This document shows, one piece after another, positions 10,370 through 17,752 of a DNA stretch of 64,000 nt. The notes under the pieces are model-generated. The model made no database searches and had not been told where the DNA came from. It worked only from the letters and a program-made list of their open reading frames with translations. This DNA is from Gracilimonas amylolytica (GTDB lineage Bacteria; Bacteroidota; Rhodothermia; Balneolales; Balneolaceae). Every line of letters begins with the position of its first letter. The stretch's first letter is position 1. The stretch covers positions 62,001 to 126,000 of the forward strand of contig NZ_PQBS01000035.1 in the NCBI RefSeq assembly GCF_002911695.1, written 5' to 3'. A program made the position numbers and the translations under genes.

Positions 10370-10383
10370 TGCAAGCGCTTCCA
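10370..10383. promoter_or_regulatory. LacI/GalR-family operator-like palindrome
   Basis: TGCAAGCGCTTCCA is one base away from the perfect dyad TGCAAGCGCTTGCA, with the central CG typical of LacI-family operators. The inner AAGCGCTT (10373-10380) is a perfect palindrome. It lies between the divergent TonB receptor (140 nt from its ATG) and the SGNH lipoprotein gene (79 nt from its ATG) and could serve either. No LacI-type regulator gene is in this window. Confidence 0.5.
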
Positions 10384-10461
10384 CTTATTTTATTTATAGT
10401 TGAATGCAGGGATTGCCAAATTCTTTAATATTATTATTACAATTCTATAAATCATACCCTA

Positions 10462-11175
10462 ATGTCTCTAAACACATATTTTTCGCACAAATTTTTATCT
10501 CTCACACTGATATTGCTTGTCTTTACGGCTTGTCAGTCAAAAATTGATTCCTCAGAAACTGATATTTCTGAGCCTATACGCTACCTTGCATTGGGAGATT
10601 CATATACAATTGGAACCGGGATCAACGAAGAAAACAACTACCCTAATCAACTTACCGATTCCCTCCTATCTAAAGAATACCAAATAGATACCACTGCTGT
10701 TATTGCCACGAATGGCTGGACCACCACCGATCTTAAAAACGGAATACGTGATGTCGGTCCACCGTCAAATTTCGACCTTGTTACTCTCTTGATCGGTGTG
10801 AATAATCAGTATCAGGGATTGGATATCGATCTATACCAAACAGAATTCAAAGAACTTCTGGATCAGGCGATCAGCTTTGCACGTGGAGATACCTCCAATG
10901 TGGTTGTTATCTCGATCCCTAATTACGGTGTTACCCCTTTTGGACAATCCGGAAACCCGGTCGTTATCAGGAAGGAAATTGAGATGTATAATTCCATCGC
11001 TGAACAGTTTGCCTCAGACTACGGTATCCCATTTATTGATGTAACCGGGATCTCAGAACTGGCCGGGAATGACTCGGCGTTACTGGCATCCGATAACCTT
11101 CATCCTTCGGCTAAAATGTATGCACTGTGGGTTGAGGACATGTTTCCAACTATTACTGAAATATTAGATGAATAA
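10462..11175 (+). CDS. SGNH/GDSL-family hydrolase, lipoprotein
   Basis: A 237-residue secreted esterase-like protein. A signal peptide ends in a lipobox-like FTAC with the acylated Cys at residue 24, so it is probably anchored in a membrane. SGNH block I is LALGDSYTIGTG with nucleophile Ser47. The block III Asn is in GVNNQYQG, and the catalytic Asp211/His214 pair is in SDNLHPS. All triad residues are present, so it should be active, but the substrate is unknown. Its stop overlaps the next start (TAATG, 1 nt), which suggests coupled translation with the following membrane protein. Confidence 0.88.
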   Translation: MSLNTYFSHKFLSLTLILLVFTACQSKIDSSETDISEPIRYLALGDSYTIGTGINEENNYPNQLTDSLLSKEYQIDTTAVIATNGWTTTDLKNGIRDVGPPSNFDLVTLLIGVNNQYQGLDIDLYQTEFKELLDQAISFARGDTSNVVVISIPNYGVTPFGQSGNPVVIRKEIEMYNSIAEQFASDYGIPFIDVTGISELAGNDSALLASDNLHPSAKMYALWVEDMFPTITEILDE

Positions 11176-11789
11176 TGGTAGAGTTAACCTTAAGTAATTT
11201 AGAGGAAAAGAAAGATTCACTGACCGGTAACCTGACGTTCACCCAATCAAAGGAATACAGGTATGGAATGGTTGTGTACGGGATATTCTACTGTACCTCA
11301 ATGCTGGCTGATGATTTTGGTCAGGATTGGTTTACCATTCCAGGCTTCATTATTGCAATTATGGCCTTGATTGCAGCTTACTTCCCTTACTCTTTTGCTA
11401 AAAAAGCGGGAACTGCTCATCTGAAAGAGGATGAGATCGAGATAGATCTGGATGAAAAGGCTACATATGAGCACATACCGGACTCTCCGGTTAAACTGGA
11501 TGAACTAAATGAGATCACTATAAATATAGTCAGCTCTTTTGGATGGTGGTCTTCTTACATAATAATGCAATTTATTATAGATAAGGATGGAGTAGAAAAA
11601 ACATTCGGTGTCGTCATAAAAAACCGCAAACAAGAAGAGCAATATTTAGAGGTATTAGATAGTTGGTACAGAGCCGGATACCCGATAAAAGAAATTACCG
11701 GGTCAGGACTTCGGATATTCAAATTAAATCAAGGAAAAAATTATGAAGATGTACAAAGGATCAAAAGGGAATATGGTATCGATTGGTAA
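11175..11789 (+). CDS. Hypothetical membrane protein
   Basis: A 204-residue protein I do not recognise. Two adjacent hydrophobic stretches (about residues 31-75), broken by a short DDFGQDW turn, look like a membrane hairpin. A soluble acidic/mixed alpha-beta C-terminal part follows. The layout resembles small PH-like bacterial membrane proteins, but I cannot assign a family. It is coupled to the upstream lipoprotein by a 1-nt TAATG overlap, and its 3' end overlaps the next gene by 47 nt, so the three genes are probably one operon. Confidence 0.75.
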   Translation: MVELTLSNLEEKKDSLTGNLTFTQSKEYRYGMVVYGIFYCTSMLADDFGQDWFTIPGFIIAIMALIAAYFPYSFAKKAGTAHLKEDEIEIDLDEKATYEHIPDSPVKLDELNEITINIVSSFGWWSSYIIMQFIIDKDGVEKTFGVVIKNRKQEEQYLEVLDSWYRAGYPIKEITGSGLRIFKLNQGKNYEDVQRIKREYGIDW

Positions 11790-12501
11790 TAAACTTAGCA
11801 AGATCACGCTAACGGTAAGTCTCCTGTTTTTTGGCATAAGCTGTACGACATTGGCCCAACAGCCTGTTTCGGAGCGCACCATTACCATCAATATGAGTGC
11901 ATCAGAACTTTTACCGGCTGACCTTATCATTTTTAACGTGACTATCAATGCCGAAGGCGAAACCCCTCAGGAAGCCTTTGATTTACACCGCGAAAGAGAA
12001 TCTATTTTGGCAGGATTGCTTAAGGATCTGAACATCAGAGAAGAAAACATTGATTTTGAACCCATTCAAATGAATCGCCGGCAGGTAAATGGGAATCGAT
12101 ATAACAATCAGGAACCTCAGTATGTGACCAATACCAATCAATCGGTAAGTATTACTTTCAATGACTTTGAAATGTATGAACGCATACAGCTCACATTGAT
12201 AGAAAATGATTTTGATACCTTCAACGGACAGTTCTCATCCACCAAGATAGCTGAGGGTAAAGAAAAAGCTCTGATCTCCGCCATTGAAGCTTCCAGGGAA
12301 CGTGCGGAGCTGATCGCCCAAACTTCGGGTGTTGAGGTAGGAGATATTTACACCATCAACTATTCAGATCACCAGGTAAGCATTCCCAGAAAAGTAAATT
12401 CCATGGAAATGATGTCGATGGCTGCTGATGCAACTATGATGGATTTCGCTCAAACCGTAGAAGTGCGGTCTAACATCAACATCAGCTATTTTATAAAATA
12501 G
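11743..12501 (+). CDS. SIMPL (DUF541) domain periplasmic protein
   Basis: A 252-residue exported protein of the SIMPL/DUF541 family (YggE/Oxidative-stress-defence and Omp28/BP26 relatives). The recognisable pattern is the N-terminal strand ERTITINMSASELLPAD, then an internal repeat of long helices with KALISAIEASRERAELIA. A hydrophobic signal (about residues 19-38) ends in Ala-Gln. A Cys at the end of this segment lacks a good lipobox, so signal peptidase I cleavage is more likely. An AAGGA ribosome binding site (11731-11735) favours the 11743 ATG, although an ATG at 11773 is also possible. Family function is poorly known; some members help with oxidative stress or form ring oligomers. Confidence 0.83.
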   Translation: MKMYKGSKGNMVSIGNKLSKITLTVSLLFFGISCTTLAQQPVSERTITINMSASELLPADLIIFNVTINAEGETPQEAFDLHRERESILAGLLKDLNIREENIDFEPIQMNRRQVNGNRYNNQEPQYVTNTNQSVSITFNDFEMYERIQLTLIENDFDTFNGQFSSTKIAEGKEKALISAIEASRERAELIAQTSGVEVGDIYTINYSDHQVSIPRKVNSMEMMSMAADATMMDFAQTVEVRSNINISYFIK

Positions 12502-12509
12502 AATTAGTG

Positions 12510-12557
12510 AACGGTGTAATGGTAGATTGGACTCCGTTACACCGTTACACCGTTACA
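12510..12557. repeat. Three 8-bp tandem repeats able to form alternative hairpins
   Basis: CCGTTACA is repeated three times in tandem (12534-12541, 12542-12549, 12550-12557). The upstream AACGGTGTAA (12510-12519) is the exact reverse complement of TTACACCGTT, which occurs at 12537-12546 and again at 12545-12554, so two 10-bp hairpins are possible. It sits between convergent genes (SIMPL and PIG-L) and may end transcription, though no T run follows. Confidence 0.6.
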
Positions 12558-12577
12558 CCATTAACTGTTAATAAATA

Positions 12578-13471
12578 TCAGGGCTGAACCTTATTAACGG
12601 CTTCAAAATATTCTGTCACTTTCTGAAGCTTATCTTCTCCGTTCAAAGCATTGAACCAATACTGTTCCACCACTTTGTCTCCGGTTTGCATGAGTAACTG
12701 CATCGTACCCTGAGATTTGTGTTCCGCGATCACCCAGTTTGAAATAATGTTGTAATTCAGGCGGTCGTTGGCCCCAAAAGTCTGACTGCGGTCAAATTCA
12801 AAAATCACTCCCTCTTTTACTTTAGTATCAGGAAACCCTTCCATTTGTGTGAACTTCACACCGGGGTCCTCTCCTCTTCTTATAAAGGCTTGCAGTGCAA
12901 TGGGGCACTCCTCAACCGGTAATTCTTTCATAGCCTGCAGCCCCAAAACCGCCGATGCTTTATGATGACCGTGGAATTGTTCAAATGGGAGCATAAGAAA
13001 CATGAAGTCATAATCTCCATCTTTCAGGATCTGTACTAACCGTTCATGTACCCAGTCGGTATTCCATTTCTCCAGTGTTTCATGTACATCTTCAGTGTAA
13101 TAAAAATCAGGTTGATCAAAGAAAAAGTAATTTCTGATTCCCACGATCTCACCCCCGGCCATTAATTCCTGTTTTCGGATTCCGGGTAGATACTGCCGGC
13201 CAACCTCTTCTTTATCGAGTTCCTTGTTGTAGATAAAATTTCCAAGCGTTGAATAGGTATAACCACCTTCCCCATTGGTCATCAGCGCCAGGTCCACCTT
13301 GCCCCCCAACAACTTGGTCGTTTTGAATATGGTAGCCGAAAATAAAGCGTCATCATCAGGGTGAGCTGTAACTAGTAAGACTTTTGGCTCATAATTCAAT
13401 AGCGCATCTTGTGCCGACAACGGTAAAGACGCTACAAAAAACATAAATAAAATTATCAGGGGTCGTTTCAT
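12578..13471 (-). CDS. PIG-L family deacetylase, exported
   Basis: A 297-residue LmbE/PIG-L-type zinc-dependent N-deacetylase. A signal peptide (about 1-20, ending SLPLSA) indicates export. The zinc-binding AHPDD motif is at residues 36-40, and the second metal-ligand His cluster, HGHH, at 167-170. Cytoplasmic members such as BshB act in bacillithiol synthesis, but the signal peptide and the extra C-terminal region argue for an extracytoplasmic glycan or amino-sugar substrate. It is monocistronic, convergent with the SIMPL gene. Confidence 0.88.
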   Translation of the reverse strand: MKRPLIILFMFFVASLPLSAQDALLNYEPKVLLVTAHPDDDALFSATIFKTTKLLGGKVDLALMTNGEGGYTYSTLGNFIYNKELDKEEVGRQYLPGIRKQELMAGGEIVGIRNYFFFDQPDFYYTEDVHETLEKWNTDWVHERLVQILKDGDYDFMFLMLPFEQFHGHHKASAVLGLQAMKELPVEECPIALQAFIRRGEDPGVKFTQMEGFPDTKVKEGVIFEFDRSQTFGANDRLNYNIISNWVIAEHKSQGTMQLLMQTGDKVVEQYWFNALNGEDKLQKVTEYFEAVNKVQP

Positions 13472-13573
13472 ATCAATAAATCTGGTTTATATAAATATTT
13501 AACTAAAAGGTAGGCTTCCTAACTGACATTGAAAAGTTGTTGCATCAGGTTGAAATATGCCGGTAAGTACATA

Positions 13574-13605
13574 TTCCAACGTGCCCTAAATATTTAGCAT
13601 TGGAA
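13574..13605. promoter_or_regulatory. Imperfect dyad upstream of the kinase gene
   Basis: TTCCAA (13574-13579) and TTGGAA (13600-13605) flank a perfect 12-bp palindrome CTAAATATTTAG (13586-13597) that is slightly off-centre. It lies about 60 nt before the start of the Ser/Thr kinase gene and 100 nt before the divergent PIG-L gene. An operator is possible, but A/T-rich palindromes also arise by chance. Confidence 0.3.
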
Positions 13606-13665
13606 GGATTGATTTAATAATGTTATAATTCACACTTAAATTTTCGGGTAAAACCTCCTATTTCT

Positions 13666-16278
13666 ATGAAAGATTCCAATTGGGACAGGGTACAGTCCAT
13701 CGTTGATAAACTTCTTGAACTTCCTGAACACGAGCGCGCGCTTTATACCGATAAACTGTGTAAGGGAAATGAACAGCTAAAATCTGAGGTAGAGCAATTC
13801 CTTGATAATATTTCTGCCTCTGAAGGATGGTTCGAAAATAAAGAACTGTTCAAAAAAGACCTGATGAATGAATTAATGGATGACATGAAACTTATGTCAA
13901 AAGATGATTCTTTAGTCGGGAAAAAAGTTGGCGCATACACGGTTATCAAGGTGCTGGGTAAAGGAGGAATGGGCTCCGTTTACCTGGCCGAACGTTCTGA
14001 TAAAGACATTGACCACAAAGTTGCCATAAAGATCATCCATAACAACCATATGAGGCAGGAACACCTGCTTCGGTTTAAGCGTGAGCAAAAAATTCTTGCC
14101 GGTTTGAATCATCCATCTATTGCCCGATTTTACGATGGAGGTGTGACGGCTGAGGGATTTCCATACATGATCATGGAATATGTAGATGGGAAACCCATCG
14201 ATGAATACTGCTCCGGTAATCGGTGCACTGTAAACGACAGAATTGAGCTTTTCAAACAACTGCTAAAAGCTATCCGATATGCCCATGAAAACTTGATCAT
14301 ACACAGGGATATTAAACCGGGAAATGTTTTTGTGGATACTCGAGGCAATGTTAAGGTCCTTGATTTCGGTATTTCTAAGTTACTTGAGGAAGAGACCGAA
14401 GACCTGACACAAACCGGTTCAAAACTATTGACACCGCGATATGCCAGTCCTGAACAGATCAAACAGAAGAATATAACGACCGCCTCCGATCTGTATTCAC
14501 TCGGTGTGTTGTTTTATGAGATCTTGACGGAAGAAAGATTGTTTGAAACGGATGGGATGACCCGTTACGATATCGAATCCAAAATTTTGAATGAGGATCC
14601 CCCTAAACCAAGTCACCGAACCAATTCCAATAAATTAAAACAGATCCTGAAAGGTGACCTCGACGCTATCATCTTAAAAGCTATCCGAAAAGAACCGGAA
14701 GAACGGTATCGCATTGCAAACGAATTTTATGACGACCTGTGTAACTATCAACATAATCGGCCGGTAAAAGCCCACGCCGACTCACTCGGGTATCGCAGTA
14801 GAAAATTTTATAAGAGGAATAAGAGTAAACTCTATGCAGCCGCCGGTATTTTAATCCTGATTGTTGGGTTGTCCGGTTTTTATACCAAAAATATCAATGA
14901 ACAACGCGAACAAGCTCAGTATCAGGCTGAAAGAGCCGAAGAAGTAACCGACTTTCTTGTTTCTATGTTAGAGCTCAATAACCCCACAGAAAATTCGGGG
15001 GATGAAATCTCCATTAATGAAGCCTTGCAACGTGGTATTCAATTGCTCCAGGAGGATGACATTTCACCCATAAATTACGCAACTATTTTGGGTACCATTG
15101 GAGCTATTCAACTTAATAATGGTGAAATGGAACAGGCAGGAGCAAACCTGAAACAAGCTTTTTATTTTGTAACCGACTCTCTTTCTGTGAATACGGAGAA
15201 AAGCCTGTCCATTGGTACAGAATATGCCGAATGGCATCATAATGTCGGAAATACAGATGAATCAGAATATTACTACCAGCTCACCGATTCATTGTACCAG
15301 ATCAACAAGTTAGATCTTACACTCAGTTACGTAAATCACAGATTGAATTACAGTGATTTTTTAATGGAGCATGGTCGGCATGAGGAGGCCTTGACCGTAA
15401 TGAGTGACCTCGATGAACACATGAAATCTCATTTTTCACTTGAAAGATCCGGGGAAATAGATCTACTCGCAAACATTTTTAACAACCGTGGCCGGGCCTA
15501 TATGAGCATGGGCAACAATAAAGCCGCTATTACAAATCTTGAGGAAGCACTGAATCTAAAATTACAGGTTTTTGATGAAAACAATGCCCGCATTGCCCGC
15601 TTATATCATAACATGGGGGTAGTATATGCTTCAAATTCTGAGCACCAAAAGGCCTGGGACATGGCAAAAAAGGCTTACGATATCAGGGTGAAGGTTTTTG
15701 ACCCAACGCATCAGCTTGTGGGCTCCACCCTCCATTTAATGGGAAATATCTCTCTTCAGTTAGGTAACCATAAAGAAGCCTTTGACTACATCAACCGATC
15801 GGTTGAAATCAATAAAATTCAGCATGGGGAAACTCACTTTCGTTATGCCCTCGCACTCAGAGAATTTGCCAAGGTATTGAGCGAAACCGAAGAACACGAA
15901 AAGGCAAGGGAACAGATAGAAACGGCTCTGTCTATCATTGTAGATAACTACGGAGAAGACCACCCCTATGCCGGTTACATGTTAGTAACTTATGGAGATG
16001 TGGAATACAATGCCGGGAATTACGATCAGGCCGAAATCCATACCTCCAAAGCCCTTTCAAATTTCAATAAACATTTTGACCCTAATCATCCTAACATCGG
16101 TCAGGTTTATCTCGCTCAGGGTCGGCAAGCTTTCGCTAAGCATAATTACCAAAAAGCTGACACTCTGCTAAATAAATCAAAACAAGTACTCCAACAACAT
16201 TTTGATGGTTCAAATCCTCTGATCATTGAAGCTGATTCACTGTTGAGCATAAGTAACCGTCAGTTGTCAGCAAAATAA
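13666..16278 (+). CDS. Transmembrane Ser/Thr protein kinase with TPR domain
   Basis: An 870-residue Hanks-type kinase. A short N-terminal domain (1-80), rich in charged helices, precedes the kinase. The kinase shows the glycine loop GKGGMG (98-103), catalytic Lys122, HRDIKPGN (213-220), DFG (233-235) and an APE-like SPE (261-263), so it should be active. One membrane helix (about 389-407) follows. The remaining extracytoplasmic part is TPR repeats with kinesin-light-chain-like spacing (about 450-860). Such kinases in Planctomycetota, Rhodothermota and Balneolota often sit next to an ECF sigma factor; none is here, so its partner is unknown. Confidence 0.93.
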   Translation: MKDSNWDRVQSIVDKLLELPEHERALYTDKLCKGNEQLKSEVEQFLDNISASEGWFENKELFKKDLMNELMDDMKLMSKDDSLVGKKVGAYTVIKVLGKGGMGSVYLAERSDKDIDHKVAIKIIHNNHMRQEHLLRFKREQKILAGLNHPSIARFYDGGVTAEGFPYMIMEYVDGKPIDEYCSGNRCTVNDRIELFKQLLKAIRYAHENLIIHRDIKPGNVFVDTRGNVKVLDFGISKLLEEETEDLTQTGSKLLTPRYASPEQIKQKNITTASDLYSLGVLFYEILTEERLFETDGMTRYDIESKILNEDPPKPSHRTNSNKLKQILKGDLDAIILKAIRKEPEERYRIANEFYDDLCNYQHNRPVKAHADSLGYRSRKFYKRNKSKLYAAAGILILIVGLSGFYTKNINEQREQAQYQAERAEEVTDFLVSMLELNNPTENSGDEISINEALQRGIQLLQEDDISPINYATILGTIGAIQLNNGEMEQAGANLKQAFYFVTDSLSVNTEKSLSIGTEYAEWHHNVGNTDESEYYYQLTDSLYQINKLDLTLSYVNHRLNYSDFLMEHGRHEEALTVMSDLDEHMKSHFSLERSGEIDLLANIFNNRGRAYMSMGNNKAAITNLEEALNLKLQVFDENNARIARLYHNMGVVYASNSEHQKAWDMAKKAYDIRVKVFDPTHQLVGSTLHLMGNISLQLGNHKEAFDYINRSVEINKIQHGETHFRYALALREFAKVLSETEEHEKAREQIETALSIIVDNYGEDHPYAGYMLVTYGDVEYNAGNYDQAEIHTSKALSNFNKHFDPNHPNIGQVYLAQGRQAFAKHNYQKADTLLNKSKQVLQQHFDGSNPLIIEADSLLSISNRQLSAK

Positions 16279-16297
16279 GTTTGGGGATACAATAGGT

Positions 16298-16921
16298 TTA
16301 ATGAAGAATGGGACTTAACTCATTCCAGATCGACTCAGCGATAATTCTGTGTCCTGCGGGAGTTGGATGTATTCCATCTTCCTGCATGTAAATGTCACTG
16401 CCCCCTATCTTTTCCAACATCATTGGGATAAGTGGCAGGTCATTTTCTTCCGCAAGCTCAGGATACATTTTCTGAAAGTTACTGGTGTACTCCTGACCAA
16501 GATTGGGGGGAACCTGCATGCCTGCCAAATAGATCTGAACCTCCGGATATTTTTCCTGCACTTTATCTATGATCTGTTGAAGATTGTCTTTGGTTGAACC
16601 AAGATCTATTCCCCTGAGGGCATCATTCCCTCCAAGTTCCAGCACAAAAATATCTACCGGCTTTTGCATTACCCAGTCAATGCGTCGTAATCCTCCGGCT
16701 GAGGTTTCTCCGCTTAACCCTCCGTTTATCACCTCATAATTTATGCCTGCTGAATCAATTTTTTGCTGTATCAATGCAGGAAAAGCCTGACTTTTGTCCA
16801 CTCCCAGCCCTGCCGTGATACTATCTCCAAAAAAAAGAATCCTTTTTTCTTCGGAATTCTGACTCTGAGCTGATAATGACGTAAAAGCAATAAAAATTAA
16901 AAACGCGACTAAAGTTCTCAT
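16298..16921 (-). CDS. tesA: Arylesterase / acyl-CoA thioesterase TesA-type SGNH hydrolase
   Basis: A 207-residue exported SGNH esterase of the TesA/TAP family. A signal peptide (about 1-18, ending SLSA) is followed by block I FFGDSITAGLG with Ser34. The oxyanion Asn is in ELGGNDALRG, and the catalytic Asp182 and His185 are in EDGIHPTPAGH. It is divergent from the ABC transporter genes ybbA-ybbP, the same head-to-head order as in E. coli and many Proteobacteria, which supports the TesA assignment over a generic GDSL enzyme. Confidence 0.9.
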   Translation of the reverse strand: MRTLVAFLIFIAFTSLSAQSQNSEEKRILFFGDSITAGLGVDKSQAFPALIQQKIDSAGINYEVINGGLSGETSAGGLRRIDWVMQKPVDIFVLELGGNDALRGIDLGSTKDNLQQIIDKVQEKYPEVQIYLAGMQVPPNLGQEYTSNFQKMYPELAEENDLPLIPMMLEKIGGSDIYMQEDGIHPTPAGHRIIAESIWNELSPILH

Positions 16922-17033
16922 GTAATTAATGTGATAACAATTTGGATTAAAGACCGTAATATTTTGAAACTTTTAAGGAATGTTTCCTCAATAAACCGTT
17001 GTTTGGGTCGGTATCATTCAAAAAATCAAAGAC

Positions 17034-17747
17034 GTGTCTAATATACTCGAAGTTCATCAGCTATACAGAAAATTTCAAAGTGGAACCAAGACCTTAACGG
17101 TCGTAAACGATATAAATTTTACCATTCCTGAAGGGATCTCATGTGCCATTGTAGGGCCTTCAGGTTCCGGTAAAACAACCTTGCTGGGATTATGCGCCGG
17201 TCTGGATCGACCTACTTCCGGCACGGTTACCTTAAATGGTATTCCTCTAAACCCTCTAAATGAGGACGAAAGAGCCAAGGTTCGCAATCAGCATGTGGGT
17301 TTTGTGTTCCAAACCTTTCAGTTGGTCCCAACTCTCACAGCGATTGAAAATGTAATGGTTCCTCTGGAATTACGAGGGGAGGCTACCAAAGCGGTTCGTG
17401 AACGCGCAAGGGAACTACTGGAAAGTGTTGGCCTGGGGGACCGTACCCATCACTACCCCACTCAACTATCCGGCGGAGAGCAGCAGCGTGTGGCCATTGC
17501 CCGTGCTTTCATTAACGATCCAAAGATCCTTTTTGCTGATGAGCCTACCGGTAACCTCGACACAGAAACGGGCGAATACATTGAAAACCTTATCTTTGAA
17601 CTCAATAAAAAAGAAGGCACAACCCTTGTAATGGTCACTCATGATCTGGAGCTCGCAAAAAAATGTGACCGGATCATACGCCTCAAAAATGGGATGGTTC
17701 ATGAAGATACCCATGCACAAATCGCAACAAAAAGCGTAACAGAATAA
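17034..17747 (+). CDS. ybbA: ABC transporter ATP-binding protein (YbbA/LolD type)
   Basis: A 237-residue ATPase of the MacB/LolD/YbbA subfamily. Walker A GPSGSGKTT is at residues 41-49, the signature LSGGE at 145-149 and Walker B ILFADE at 165-170. The start is a GTG (17034-17036); no better ATG lies upstream in frame near it. It ends 5 nt before the start of its FtsX-type permease, and together they form a lipid- or lipoprotein-related exporter or extractor. YbbA-YbbP is linked genetically to tesA in many genomes, as here. Confidence 0.92.
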   Translation: MSNILEVHQLYRKFQSGTKTLTVVNDINFTIPEGISCAIVGPSGSGKTTLLGLCAGLDRPTSGTVTLNGIPLNPLNEDERAKVRNQHVGFVFQTFQLVPTLTAIENVMVPLELRGEATKAVRERARELLESVGLGDRTHHYPTQLSGGEQQRVAIARAFINDPKILFADEPTGNLDTETGEYIENLIFELNKKEGTTLVMVTHDLELAKKCDRIIRLKNGMVHEDTHAQIATKSVTE

Positions 17748-17752
17748 ACCGT

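Noticed and set aside
12578-13471. BshB deacetylase partner of YtxJ
   Set aside because: This PIG-L protein has a signal peptide, whereas BshB works in the cytoplasm; the extra C-terminal region also differs.
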